DNA of 36,627 nucleotides from an uncultured Psychroflexus sp. Its GTDB lineage: Bacteria > Bacteroidota > Bacteroidia > Flavobacteriales > Flavobacteriaceae. The translations under genes were made by a program, and so were the position numbers. Within the stretch, counting starts at the first letter, position 1. Each line of letters starts with the position of its first letter. Where the stretch lies: positions 1-36,627 of the forward strand of contig CAJXVZ010000029.1 in the NCBI GenBank assembly GCA_913062845.1, in the 5' to 3' direction. A model generated the notes under the pieces. That model did no database searches, was not told the origin of the DNA, and saw only the letters and a list, made by a program, of their open reading frames with translations. Of the stretch, positions 1 to 8,300 are shown in pieces.

Positions 1-923
1 TGTCCTTTTTTTGGCCTTGTAAAAATATTTAAAAACCTTAAAACAGCTAATAATAATGTGATGCAATGCCATTTAAAAATATTCTTCATTCCTGGGTTTG
101 GCCATCTTAACCGCCAAACATACCAGCCATTTTTAACGACCATCATCCCGTACTTAAATTGATTTGGACGTCCGGAAGCCGCATGATGGTGCTCGCATGT
201 CGCCGATGTGTTTACATAGAGTTGTCCTAATTTTAAAGTGCGAAAGCAGAAGTCTGCGTCTTCATACAGTCCATAGCCTTCAAAATATTGAGAAAATTTT
301 ATAGACTTAAAAACAGAGGCTTTATAAGACGAAACACCGCCCATAAATTGTTCAACCGGATAAGTTTTTCCGGTAGGCGGCAAGTGACCTACACTTCTGC
401 CATGAGAGAATTTGGGCAAATGACAAGGCGGCCTGTCTGGTGCTAAACCCAATTTTTTTCTGAGCAAAAATCTTTGACTTTCTTTTTTACAATACCCCTC
501 AAAACAGAAGTATTTGCCCTTATCGATGATCTGTTTTTCATCTATCCAAACATTATCATTGGTAATATATCCACCAATTGCTATGGCGTCCGGCTTTAGT
601 TTGTAGGTTTCTATCAGGTTTTTAAAATAATCTTTATCTAAAATGATATCATCATCTAAAAATGCAATGATTTCTGAATCTTTTGAACATAAATTAATGC
701 CAATATTTCTTTGTTTTGTAAGGCCTCTTTTCTTCGGTTTTACCTTGTGATAGGTTAAATTTTTATAGTTGTGTTTAGAAAGCAAGTCTTTAGTGTCATC
801 ATCTGGAGAACCATCTATTATTAAAATTTCGTTTGGGTATAAAGACTGTAATAACACTGAGTCTAATAGTTTTCTAAGACTATGAGCCCTTTTGTACGTG
901 CATATTATTAAAGAAAATTTCAT
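1..923 (-). CDS. GT2 family glycosyltransferase (3' end outside window)
   Basis: Inverting GT-A-fold glycosyltransferase, expected to add one sugar to a surface glycan from a nucleotide-sugar at the inner face of the cytoplasmic membrane. The protein starts MKFSLIICTYKRAHSLRKLL, the usual GT2 opening strand. An acidic DDD cluster at about residues 90-92 (FLDDDI) is the metal and nucleotide binding motif, and a later GYGLYEDADFCFR stretch fits the acceptor-side ED motif. About 307 codons are readable and no stop is reached before base 1, so the C-terminus is missing; GT2 enzymes of this kind are usually about 280-320 residues, so little is lost. Its ATG lies inside the stop region of the upstream gene (ATGA overlap at 920-923), which makes it the ninth gene of the glycosyltransferase run. 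The sugar specificity cannot be read from the sequence. Confidence 0.85.
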   Translation of the reverse strand, partial: MKFSLIICTYKRAHSLRKLLDSVLLQSLYPNEILIIDGSPDDDTKDLLSKHNYKNLTYHKVKPKKRGLTKQRNIGINLCSKDSEIIAFLDDDIILDKDYFKNLIETYKLKPDAIAIGGYITNDNVWIDEKQIIDKGKYFCFEGYCKKESQRFLLRKKLGLAPDRPPCHLPKFSHGRSVGHLPPTGKTYPVEQFMGGVSSYKASVFKSIKFSQYFEGYGLYEDADFCFRTLKLGQLYVNTSATCEHHHAASGRPNQFKYGMMVVKNGWYVWRLRWPNPGMKNIFKWHCITLLLAVLRFLNIFTRPKKG

Positions 924-1960
924 TTACAACTAGTTAAAGAGGAGAATCTGTTATGGATTTCGATAAAAAAAGAAACTCTTTTTAATTTTTTCTCCCATAG
1001 TAACCTATTATTAATTTGCATGTTAATGAAATCTTTTTTACAAATTTTATTGTGAAAATTAATTAAAAGCTTATCAACAATATTTTCATTTTTCGAGTCA
1101 ATTATTAACGCATGTGATTCCCAGTTAATAGTTTCACTTAGTGGTAGAGAGCAATCAGTATCAATTAATACAGGTATTCGCCCAACTGCAATTGTTTCAT
1201 AAAACCTTACAGAAAAATTACCTACACCCCTCATGCAGAATATATATGGATTATTATATATATTATTATAGAATTCTAAAGTTGTTTGATACCTCTTAAT
1301 TTTGCTTTTAACACCTGCTCTATATTTTTTTCTTAAAATAAAATTTGTTTTTATTTTTTTATTACTTTTTAATTTTTTTAGAATCTTAAAACGCTTCACG
1401 CCAGATGGATAAAAAGATTGATAATCTTTATATAGATTAAATATTGTTCTTTTAATATTAATTCTCATAAAATTAATTAATTCAATAAATAATTTAAAAA
1501 AACCTGCATTCGCATGACCAACAAATCCTATTATTGGCACATCCATTTTAGATATTGGATAGAATTCTTTATTAATTATTCTTTTATAGGGATCCGTAAT
1601 AAAAGAAGGTATAGTAATTGTGTTTTCTGATAATTTAGATTTAAAACCACTAAGCCTAAAATTATAAATTTGCTTATCATAAACACTATATCCAAAATCA
1701 CCACCTGTATAAATCCAAATTGGAATATCCATTTTTTTTACTTTTTTAATAAAAATATTTACGTTTTGTCTGTACTTTAATAAAGCATATGAATACTCTA
1801 TTGGAAATATTGCAATATTAGCATCTTTAAGTTCATCAACAATCTTATAATATTTCAATATTTCTGAATTATTCAAAAAATACATATCAAGTAGAACTGG
1901 AAAAATTTTGGTTCTAAATTTTGGTTCTAAAAAATAATTATCAGTATATATTTTAATCAT
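920..1960 (-). CDS. Exostosin/GT47-like glycosyltransferase
   Basis: Putative GT-B glycosyltransferase of the exostosin (GT47) type. The C-terminal third has the family signature in order: FCMRGVGNFSVRFYE, then GRIPVLI, then the LPLSETINW segment ending in a hydrophobic strand. The N-terminal half is poorly conserved but contains a plausible first Rossmann half (IWIYTGGD, PIIGFVGHA). Length is 346 residues, compact compared with eukaryotic exostosins and with no signal peptide or membrane anchor visible, so it probably acts in the cytoplasm. It is very rich in Lys, Asn, Ile and Tyr and looks more AT-rich than its neighbours, which may mean recent acquisition. It sits 11 bases after the upstream GT4 gene and overlaps the downstream GT2 gene by ATGA. 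Substrate unknown. Confidence 0.7.
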   Translation of the reverse strand: MIKIYTDNYFLEPKFRTKIFPVLLDMYFLNNSEILKYYKIVDELKDANIAIFPIEYSYALLKYRQNVNIFIKKVKKMDIPIWIYTGGDFGYSVYDKQIYNFRLSGFKSKLSENTITIPSFITDPYKRIINKEFYPISKMDVPIIGFVGHANAGFFKLFIELINFMRINIKRTIFNLYKDYQSFYPSGVKRFKILKKLKSNKKIKTNFILRKKYRAGVKSKIKRYQTTLEFYNNIYNNPYIFCMRGVGNFSVRFYETIAVGRIPVLIDTDCSLPLSETINWESHALIIDSKNENIVDKLLINFHNKICKKDFINMQINNRLLWEKKLKRVSFFIEIHNRFSSLTSCK

Positions 1961-1971
1961 AAAATAATAAC

Positions 1972-3120
1972 TTATCTGATTATTTGTGATTTTACCAATT
2001 CTAAATAAGTTTTAGCGATAACATTATTAGAGAATTTTTCTGATGCTTTTAAACTTGCATTTTTTGATATCTGTTTATGTTTCATTTTATTAACTAAAAC
2101 ATCTGAGATTAGTCTAGCAATTTTGTAATGGTTTTTCGGATTTTCTAGATAGCCATCAACTTCGTTTTCTATAATTTCTTTTGCCCATCCAATATTTGAA
2201 GCAACAATCACTTTTCCCATGGCCATAGCTTCTAGCCACGAGACAGGTAAAGCTTCAGCGTAAGAGGGGAAAATACAAACTTCTACTTGTTCTAAATAAG
2301 TTTTCACTTTATTGTATGCTACATTACCTTTATAAGAAACATTTTTAAAGGCTTTTTCTGTAAATAAAGGTTGCATAAGATGCCATGTGGATATGCTTCC
2401 GGTTTTAATATCATAACTATCTTTACCTACTAATATAAGTTTAGCATTTGGTTCCTTTTCTATAACTTTATTAAATATATGAGGTATTTCTAGAACGCCT
2501 TTCTTTCTAATTAATGTTCCTAAATATAAAATCGTTTTTGGGATTGTTTTAGATTTTGGCAAAGGATTGAAATTTCCTACATTTATTCCATTTGAAATTA
2601 TCTCAAATTTAATATTCAACCCAAAAATTTCATTGGTTTTGTCTGCAGTAAATTGACTTACAGAAATATACCCATCTGCAGATTGTAAGGCTTTTTTCTC
2701 ATGAAAACGATTCCACCATTTGGATTTTCTGTTTTCTAATCTACAAAAATAGGTGTCAGATCCATGAAGTTTAATTATCAATGGACAATTTAAATTCATA
2801 AAAGATGTGATACCAGTCCAATCAGGAGCTTCTAGGATGACAACCTTATTTTCTGCATGTAGCTTGTTTATAAGCTTTTCAATTTTTTTTCGAGTTAACC
2901 ACCAAGATAAACCTTTAAGTTTTTTGTTTTTAATTTTATAAATGCTGTAACCTTTAGCCTGAATTATTTCATCTTTAGATTGGTTATAGACCAAAATGCT
3001 AATCTCTTGATCAAGTTTTATTAATCCATCGACCAGATTATAGATACTTGTGCCAATACCTCCAGAAGAATTGTCAACAAATTCGTGAGGATACTCAGGT
3101 GTTAAAAATGCGATTTTCAT
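1972..3120 (-). CDS. GT4 family glycosyltransferase
   Basis: Retaining GT-B glycosyltransferase of the group 1 (GT4) family, transferring a sugar from a nucleotide donor to a growing glycan. The N-terminal domain opens MKIAFLTPEYP and has the glycine-rich SSGGIGTSIYNL loop expected near residues 18-30. The second domain starts at the ILYLGTLIRKKGV strand (usual RxxxxKG donor site), and the conserved E-x7-E element is in FPSYAEALPVSWLEAMAMGK. Length 382 is normal for the family. There is no signal peptide. It overlaps the upstream gene by four bases (ATGA at 3117-3120), so translation is probably coupled. The sugar cannot be predicted. Confidence 0.88.
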   Translation of the reverse strand: MKIAFLTPEYPHEFVDNSSGGIGTSIYNLVDGLIKLDQEISILVYNQSKDEIIQAKGYSIYKIKNKKLKGLSWWLTRKKIEKLINKLHAENKVVILEAPDWTGITSFMNLNCPLIIKLHGSDTYFCRLENRKSKWWNRFHEKKALQSADGYISVSQFTADKTNEIFGLNIKFEIISNGINVGNFNPLPKSKTIPKTILYLGTLIRKKGVLEIPHIFNKVIEKEPNAKLILVGKDSYDIKTGSISTWHLMQPLFTEKAFKNVSYKGNVAYNKVKTYLEQVEVCIFPSYAEALPVSWLEAMAMGKVIVASNIGWAKEIIENEVDGYLENPKNHYKIARLISDVLVNKMKHKQISKNASLKASEKFSNNVIAKTYLELVKSQIIR

Positions 3121-4508
3121 TTCGTATTCATCAAATTAAGAATGGCATTTGTTAATCTGGTTGTTGCATACTGTGGCGGATGTTCATTTATGCATTTAAA
3201 CCAACTCTCAGCATTTTCGGTGTACATTTGAGCTTGTTGTATGCCCTTCAAAATTTTGTCTGAAATTTCAGCTTTAGAGTTTAACCAAACAACCGCATCT
3301 TTAGTTGGCATGGATTGGAAATGAACATACTTATACACTGTATTTACATCTTTTTTTAGTTCAATATCTGTCGGATTGTATTTGATATAGGCACATGTTT
3401 TGTTATGACAATATGCATCGAAAACCATTGACGAACCTAAATTAATAATTAAATCAGAGTGCTCAATAGTATTGTACAGCAAAGTTTCGTCATCTTTAGT
3501 AGGAAATACAGTGTTCCATACTTCGCCCTGTTTTTCCCATGCAGGCCTTAAACGTGTTACAACATCTTTGTTTTTATTAAGCACATCATCGTATCTGTCA
3601 GAGAAATCCACCGGGCAGGGCCTAAAAATCAAATGATAGTTATGCCCATTAGCATTTAATACCTTTACCGCTTGGCATACATCTTCTAGATATGTTGGAT
3701 CATGCGGTGAGGTTGTAATATCATCGCCGGAAAAGCATAAAAAGTCTTTGTTTAATGGAATGTTATATGCTTTACAAAAAGTCTTTTTGTCAAGCCTGAT
3801 CTCATTCTTAAAATGCATTTCAAATTGTGGCGAACCTGTAACTATAATTTGTTCATCTCTGATATATGAATAATAATTTTTTAACTCGTCTGCCATGTGA
3901 TTACTCCATACAAAATAATAATCGGTTTCAATGACCATCGTAGCCTTTGGAATATTATCCCATGAAAAAATAAAAGTAGCTGTTGGTATCCCAAGGTCTT
4001 GAGCTGCAATAATTGGCGAAATGGCATTCACAGGCCTTTGGTTAGTACAGAACAACAGATCTGGTTTTTCTTTTCTTATTTGATGAATACAGTTTTTGTA
4101 ATATGGTGTTTTTCGTTCTTGTGATTTTATTTTTTCTCTCAGTGTATTTAGGTCATTTTGGTAATTAAAAATTAGCTTTTTAAGCCAAATTTTTTTGATG
4201 TATGATTTAATATTTCTCTGAGAATTTTTGAACAAATAATACCAATAAATTTTATTATTGAATTTTTTAATAAACTGACGGATTTCTATTTCCTTACGGG
4301 CTTTTTTTAGGAGGTCAGTTTTATAATGCACATTTCCTTTTAGTCTAATAGCTTCTAAATTTAAACGGCTAAGATCAAAGTCAGTACCATTCCAATACGT
4401 TAAATTCAGATTTTTTTCATCTACAATTTTTGGAAAATCTGAAAACACAAAATTTCTTAAACCAATACCGTCAGGTAATAAGACTAAAAGCTTTTTTTTA
4501 GTTGGCAT
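3117..4508 (-). CDS. Uncharacterised GT-B-like protein of glycan operon
   Basis: I do not recognise the exact family. The 463-residue protein has two Rossmann-like halves. The first opens KKKLLVLLPDGIGLRNFVF. A later KPDLLFCTNQRP strand is followed by AATFIFSWDN-like residues (PTATFIFSWDN). The second half contains IIVTGSPQFE and then DLIINLGSSMVFDAYCHNK, which resemble the VTGxPxxD and SDYSSxxxD elements of TagF/CDP-glycerol glycerophosphotransferase-like and related capsule transferases. The likely role is therefore a nucleotide-activated sugar or polyol transferase, but the donor is unknown. A Lys/Arg-rich segment at about residues 80-130 could contact the membrane surface. Its start overlaps the end of the dehydrogenase gene by 11 bases and its end overlaps the next GT4 gene, so it is in the same operon. 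Confidence 0.6.
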   Translation of the reverse strand: MPTKKKLLVLLPDGIGLRNFVFSDFPKIVDEKNLNLTYWNGTDFDLSRLNLEAIRLKGNVHYKTDLLKKARKEIEIRQFIKKFNNKIYWYYLFKNSQRNIKSYIKKIWLKKLIFNYQNDLNTLREKIKSQERKTPYYKNCIHQIRKEKPDLLFCTNQRPVNAISPIIAAQDLGIPTATFIFSWDNIPKATMVIETDYYFVWSNHMADELKNYYSYIRDEQIIVTGSPQFEMHFKNEIRLDKKTFCKAYNIPLNKDFLCFSGDDITTSPHDPTYLEDVCQAVKVLNANGHNYHLIFRPCPVDFSDRYDDVLNKNKDVVTRLRPAWEKQGEVWNTVFPTKDDETLLYNTIEHSDLIINLGSSMVFDAYCHNKTCAYIKYNPTDIELKKDVNTVYKYVHFQSMPTKDAVVWLNSKAEISDKILKGIQQAQMYTENAESWFKCINEHPPQYATTRLTNAILNLMNTK

Positions 4509-5433
4509 AAGCTAATAATTTTTCTGCTATAAACTCTTCAGTTAGTCGCATTGAGTCAAAAGTAGCTCCGGCAATATGAGGTGTGACGATGCAATTGTAT
4601 GTAGAGGGATCTACTTTTAAAATAGGCGAGTTTTGCCAATCTTCTGATAATTCATCAAAAATGACATCTGTTGCAACGCCTCTGATTTTTCCATCTAATA
4701 AGGCTTCTGCAATAGATTCTTCATCCCAAATCTTACCTCTGGAAGTATTTATGATACAAGCATTGGGTTTCATCAGGCTAATTAAGTTTGAATTCACAAA
4801 TTTAATAGTGCTATCATTTAACGGAATATGAATCGATATGAAATCTGATTTTGAGAACAAGTCTTCAACTGTTGCTGGATTTTCAACTTGAGTTAGTTCT
4901 ATTTCAGGATTAGTATCATAACCAAGGACTTTCATTGCAAAAGTCTGGCCGTATTCAGCCATTTGTTTACCAACACGACCCAAACCCAAAATCCCTAATG
5001 TTTTGTTTTTTAAATTGAAGGATTTGAACTGGTTTCTATCCCATTGCTTTTCATTAACGTGATCTACTGCATGATAAATTTTTCGATTTAAAGCCATTAG
5101 TAATGTCCATGCGTGTTCTGCTGTCGATGGAATAGATTCCAAAAAGTTTTGTTCTCCTTTTAAAGAAATTAGTTTTATGTTTCTTGCTTTACAATACTCC
5201 AGGTCAATATGGTCAAGCCCTGTGGTCGGTGTACAGATAATCTTAAGTTGTTTTGCTTCTTCTAATAGTACTTTATCGAAAACTACACCTAGTCTAATAA
5301 ATAAGACATCAACTGTATGCAAGTGTTCATGAATTGTATTTAATGAATTTAGTTTGATGACATCAAAGCTACTCGAAAGCATTTCTGATGCTTTTTTAGA
5401 AAATCCGGTAGGTTCAGTAATTAATAACTTCAT
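4498..5433 (-). CDS. D-isomer-specific 2-hydroxyacid dehydrogenase
   Basis: NAD(P)-dependent reduction of a 2-keto acid, or the reverse oxidation. The NAD-binding motif is GILGLGRVGKQMAEYG (about residues 147-162), with an Asp after the second strand (GYD, about 173). The catalytic triad of the family is present: Arg232 in NTSRG, Glu261 in DVIFDE and His286 in TPHIAGA. Length 311 fits the family, and there is no C-terminal ACT domain, so this is not a standard regulated SerA. It overlaps the cytidylyltransferase gene upstream (ATGA at 5430-5433) and the unknown GT-B gene downstream by 11 bases. That position inside a glycan operon suggests it makes or consumes a hydroxyacid used in the glycan or its precursor rather than serine. 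The substrate is unknown (glycerate, lactate and similar acids are possible). Confidence 0.85.
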   Translation of the reverse strand: MKLLITEPTGFSKKASEMLSSSFDVIKLNSLNTIHEHLHTVDVLFIRLGVVFDKVLLEEAKQLKIICTPTTGLDHIDLEYCKARNIKLISLKGEQNFLESIPSTAEHAWTLLMALNRKIYHAVDHVNEKQWDRNQFKSFNLKNKTLGILGLGRVGKQMAEYGQTFAMKVLGYDTNPEIELTQVENPATVEDLFSKSDFISIHIPLNDSTIKFVNSNLISLMKPNACIINTSRGKIWDEESIAEALLDGKIRGVATDVIFDELSEDWQNSPILKVDPSTYNCIVTPHIAGATFDSMRLTEEFIAEKLLAYAN

Positions 5434-6143
5434 ATTCTTTTTTCTTTCCAGGCTGAGATTAGGGCTTCTGCAATTATAACATCTCTTGAAGAGTCTATGT
5501 TTAAGAGGTGTTCCGGATTCATTACATACGGTCTTTTATGTTTGGGCATGAATGTTTTTTGCTCCAACAAAGCCTTTGTTCTGATGGCGTAAAAACACCC
5601 ATTTCTCAAGTAAACTGTTTCTAAATTTTGTCTGTGTTTGGTTTCATTTGAAACATTTAGAGAAATAAGATTTTCATTATTAATTTTATACATTCTTGAA
5701 GGATGGTTATCTTCAACCGGGACAACACTAATGACGCCTTCCAAATCCTTATCCTTTTTAAAATAATCAATAATATTATCAATATCAGAGGATGTTCTTA
5801 TCGGTGCGGTAACCTGTAAAAGTAAAATGATATCGAATTTTTCATCTAAGTTCTTCAGGGCGTGCAACACCACATCAACTATCGAAGAGTTATCTTCTGC
5901 CAGATGTTTAGGCCTTTGTTGTTTTAAAATTTTAGAAGTGTCTTTTCCAACATCAGCTGAATCCAAAATGCCTTGGTCATCAGAATTTAATAGAACTTTA
6001 TCCACCTTATCTGAGCCTAATGCACAATCTACGGCCATTTGTATTAAGGACTTGCCTGCAAACTCCATGGTGTTTTTTTTGGGGACACCTTTAGAACCTT
6101 TCCGAGCAGGGATTATGGCTAATATTTTTTGATTTTCTAACAT
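5430..6143 (-). CDS. neuA: Acylneuraminate-type cytidylyltransferase
   Basis: Activates a 2-keto sugar acid with CTP to give CMP-sugar and pyrophosphate, the donor for a sialyltransferase-like enzyme. The signature IIPARKGSKGVPKKN (residues 10-24) is the NeuA/PseF/LegF-type nucleotide loop. NSDD near 53, LLLQVTAPIR near 108 and IDSSRDVIIAE near the C-terminus match the CMP-NeuAc synthetase core. Length 237 is normal for the single-domain form. It starts one base into the stop of the GT2-like gene (6143) and overlaps the dehydrogenase gene. The NeuC and NeuB partners are about 8 kb away at 14390-16649. Whether the product is CMP-Neu5Ac, CMP-legionaminate or another CMP-nonulosonate cannot be read from the sequence. 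KdsB is less likely because the loop and LLLQ motif fit NeuA better. Confidence 0.85.
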   Translation of the reverse strand: MLENQKILAIIPARKGSKGVPKKNTMEFAGKSLIQMAVDCALGSDKVDKVLLNSDDQGILDSADVGKDTSKILKQQRPKHLAEDNSSIVDVVLHALKNLDEKFDIILLLQVTAPIRTSSDIDNIIDYFKKDKDLEGVISVVPVEDNHPSRMYKINNENLISLNVSNETKHRQNLETVYLRNGCFYAIRTKALLEQKTFMPKHKRPYVMNPEHLLNIDSSRDVIIAEALISAWKEKRI

Positions 6144-7168
6144 TAATAAATTTGAGCTTCGTGTTTTTTTAGTCCCAAATATTGATAATAATATTTACGT
6201 AGATATTTATTAAAAAATATCTTACGCACAATATACTGTGCCAAAATACAATAAAAACAATTTTTACTCTTGTGTTCTGATATTGGATTTCTTAGTTCAT
6301 TAATTTGTGTTTTTGGGATATTTTTAAGTTTACTAATCATCCAGTCTTCTTTAATATTTCCTAAATGGTATGTGAAATTATCGTAAGTGCATAATCTCCA
6401 ATGCCCGTTTTTGACAGAAGATTTATCTAAATAGATTCTATCAGACTCAGGTGAAATAAGATCTGATGTATACTTATTAAAGGCATCTTTTAGTAAATCA
6501 GTCCTGTAAGTGCCAGTAAAATGTCCTGAGCCTACAACGGCAATTGTGTCGTCTTTTTTTATTGTTAAAATGTTTTTTAAATGAACCTCTTGAAATATTG
6601 CCAAATTATCAATGCTTTTTCCAAAGGAAAACATGTCATCGGGATTTTTAACCTTCCTGAATTTGAAGTTTTTATTAAACAAATTGTCAAAATGAACTTT
6701 TTCTGTAAAATGTTTTAGCATTTTGGAATTTGGAGTTGTACCCACCATTCCAGCTTTTGGAAAAGTCTGATAAATTCCATAAACCGCCTTTTGCCAACCG
6801 TTTATAAATAAAACGTCAGCATCAGTTATAGTGACCAATTCAAAATTATGACCACTAAGGCCTTTGGCAATGGCATTTAATTTTCCAATAGCAGCAGTAT
6901 GAATGATCTCATGGATTTTATTTTCCTCTAAGCACTTGTCTAAATAATTTTTTACTTCTTTGCATGAACCATTATTTATAACTGAAATAAAGGTTTCTTC
7001 GTGAGTAGTCAGATAAATGCTTTCAATACATAACTTTAAAATTTCAAGTCCATCTTTATAATAGCCTTCCAGCTCGGGTAAATAAACCGGTACGATTACC
7101 TGATGAAAGCAAGTGTTTTCTACCTGATTATTTTGTTTTGATTTAGCTGGATTCCTGCCTTTACGCAT
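6143..7168 (-). CDS. GT2-like (GT-A fold) glycosyltransferase
   Basis: Probable GT-A glycosyltransferase. Residues 23-30 (QVIVPVYL) form the opening strand. The ITDADVLF segment carries the DxD metal motif (Asp116, Asp118), with an SVINNGS loop at about 62-68 in place of the usual DDGS. After DxD there is a GMVGTTPNSKM strand and a region with VVGSGHFTGTYR that may form the acceptor site. Length 341. The start at 7168 overlaps the preceding GT4 gene by eight bases; the N-terminal 20 residues are basic and poorly conserved in character, so a later start is conceivable but no nearby Met exists. It is placed directly before the cytidylyltransferase. That makes it a candidate user of the CMP-sugar by context only, since known sialyltransferases have other folds. 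Confidence 0.75.
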   Translation of the reverse strand: MRKGRNPAKSKQNNQVENTCFHQVIVPVYLPELEGYYKDGLEILKLCIESIYLTTHEETFISVINNGSCKEVKNYLDKCLEENKIHEIIHTAAIGKLNAIAKGLSGHNFELVTITDADVLFINGWQKAVYGIYQTFPKAGMVGTTPNSKMLKHFTEKVHFDNLFNKNFKFRKVKNPDDMFSFGKSIDNLAIFQEVHLKNILTIKKDDTIAVVGSGHFTGTYRTDLLKDAFNKYTSDLISPESDRIYLDKSSVKNGHWRLCTYDNFTYHLGNIKEDWMISKLKNIPKTQINELRNPISEHKSKNCFYCILAQYIVRKIFFNKYLRKYYYQYLGLKKHEAQIY

Positions 7169-8300
7169 TTGTTAAAGATTTAACGGCTAAAAGATACTCT
7201 TTTTGGATATGTTTTAAATTATAATTATCAATATAAATCTTTCTGTTTTCTGCCCCGATTTTAATGATCTTTTTTCTATCTAATTTCAAAACATCGTGAA
7301 TTGAATTTTTTAAATTTGATTCTATCCATTGATTATTATTGTTTTCAAGTCTTTTTGGCATCGCACCAACTTTTCTTGAGATAATAAAACGACCGGCACA
7401 CATCGCTTCAAGACCGGAAAGTGGTCCGGTTTCATGCTTGGAATTAATGATAAAAATATCTATCAATTCAAAAAAATTAGAGATACTATTATAATCCAAA
7501 TGACCTAAATCTGTAATATTAGATATATTTTCAATTTTGGTTTTTATGGCTTTTTTAAGTTCTCCGTCGCCCGCAATAATTAATTTCAAATCTAATTCAA
7601 TAGCAACCTTTATGATTTCATCAATTCCCTTTATTTCATTATATCTGCCTAAAAATCCAAAAACCAATTCGTCCTTGTCTTTAAGAGGACTTACACTCAA
7701 AAGTTTTTCTTCTAATAAAGTGCACTGGTCAATTATCTTAAACCTATGAGACATGTGTCTTTCTAACAGGTTTTTATTTGAGGCAGAGTGGTGAATAAAT
7801 AAATCTACGTTTTCTAATGTCTTTAATTTTAAAGAAGTATTTTGAATAGTACCTGTAGTTCTTACAACAATTCTTTTATTTAATGTATTTGAAAAATAAA
7901 TTAATTCATCCAGATACTTACTGCTTAACTGAACAAAACAAATAACTAAGTCTATCTGTTTAATTTGACTTTTTAAAATCTTTTCATCCCACTTATATTT
8001 TTTAATAAATAATTTGTTTATTTTATTGTAGATACAATCGTTGAATTGTGTCTTAAAGCCATTATAAATCCAGGATATACAAGTAAAAAAAAATACAATC
8101 GGATTCTTTAATAGTTGAAAGTTTAAAGACGAGTATTTTGGTTTTTTTAAATCTCTTATTGCTGAGGAATCATTCTGCCAGCTACCTGTAGAAAAAAAGT
8201 TTAGCTCAAAATGATTATAGAGTGATTTGGCTACTAAATTGACTTCAATGTCCCTACCATAATGACCACCAATGGGACCTGTGATTAAAACCCTTTTCAT
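7161..8300 (-). CDS. GT4 family glycosyltransferase
   Basis: GT-B glycosyltransferase, group 1 type. The N-terminal opening is MKRVLITGPIGGHYGRDIEV, with a glycine-rich loop. The second domain begins LVFGFLGRYNEIKG, the donor-binding strand, followed by LIIAGDGELKKAI. The E-x7-E region is present as SKHETGPLSGLEAMCAGR, followed by a KVGAMPKRL loop. Length 379 is typical. No signal peptide is visible. It shares ATGA with the upstream GT2 gene (8297-8300) and overlaps the following gene by eight bases. It probably extends the same surface oligosaccharide. Sugar specificity is unknown. Confidence 0.85.
   Translation of the reverse strand: MKRVLITGPIGGHYGRDIEVNLVAKSLYNHFELNFFSTGSWQNDSSAIRDLKKPKYSSLNFQLLKNPIVFFFTCISWIYNGFKTQFNDCIYNKINKLFIKKYKWDEKILKSQIKQIDLVICFVQLSSKYLDELIYFSNTLNKRIVVRTTGTIQNTSLKLKTLENVDLFIHHSASNKNLLERHMSHRFKIIDQCTLLEEKLLSVSPLKDKDELVFGFLGRYNEIKGIDEIIKVAIELDLKLIIAGDGELKKAIKTKIENISNITDLGHLDYNSISNFFELIDIFIINSKHETGPLSGLEAMCAGRFIISRKVGAMPKRLENNNNQWIESNLKNSIHDVLKLDRKKIIKIGAENRKIYIDNYNLKHIQKEYLLAVKSLTNA

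Noticed and set aside
4498-5433. SerA of serine biosynthesis
   Set aside because: It lacks the ACT domain, no serC or serB is near, and it is embedded in the glycan operon by gene overlap.
5430-6143. KdsB (CMP-Kdo synthetase)
   Set aside because: The ARKGSKGVPKKN loop and LLLQVTAPIR motif fit acylneuraminate cytidylyltransferases, and NeuB and NeuC are nearby.
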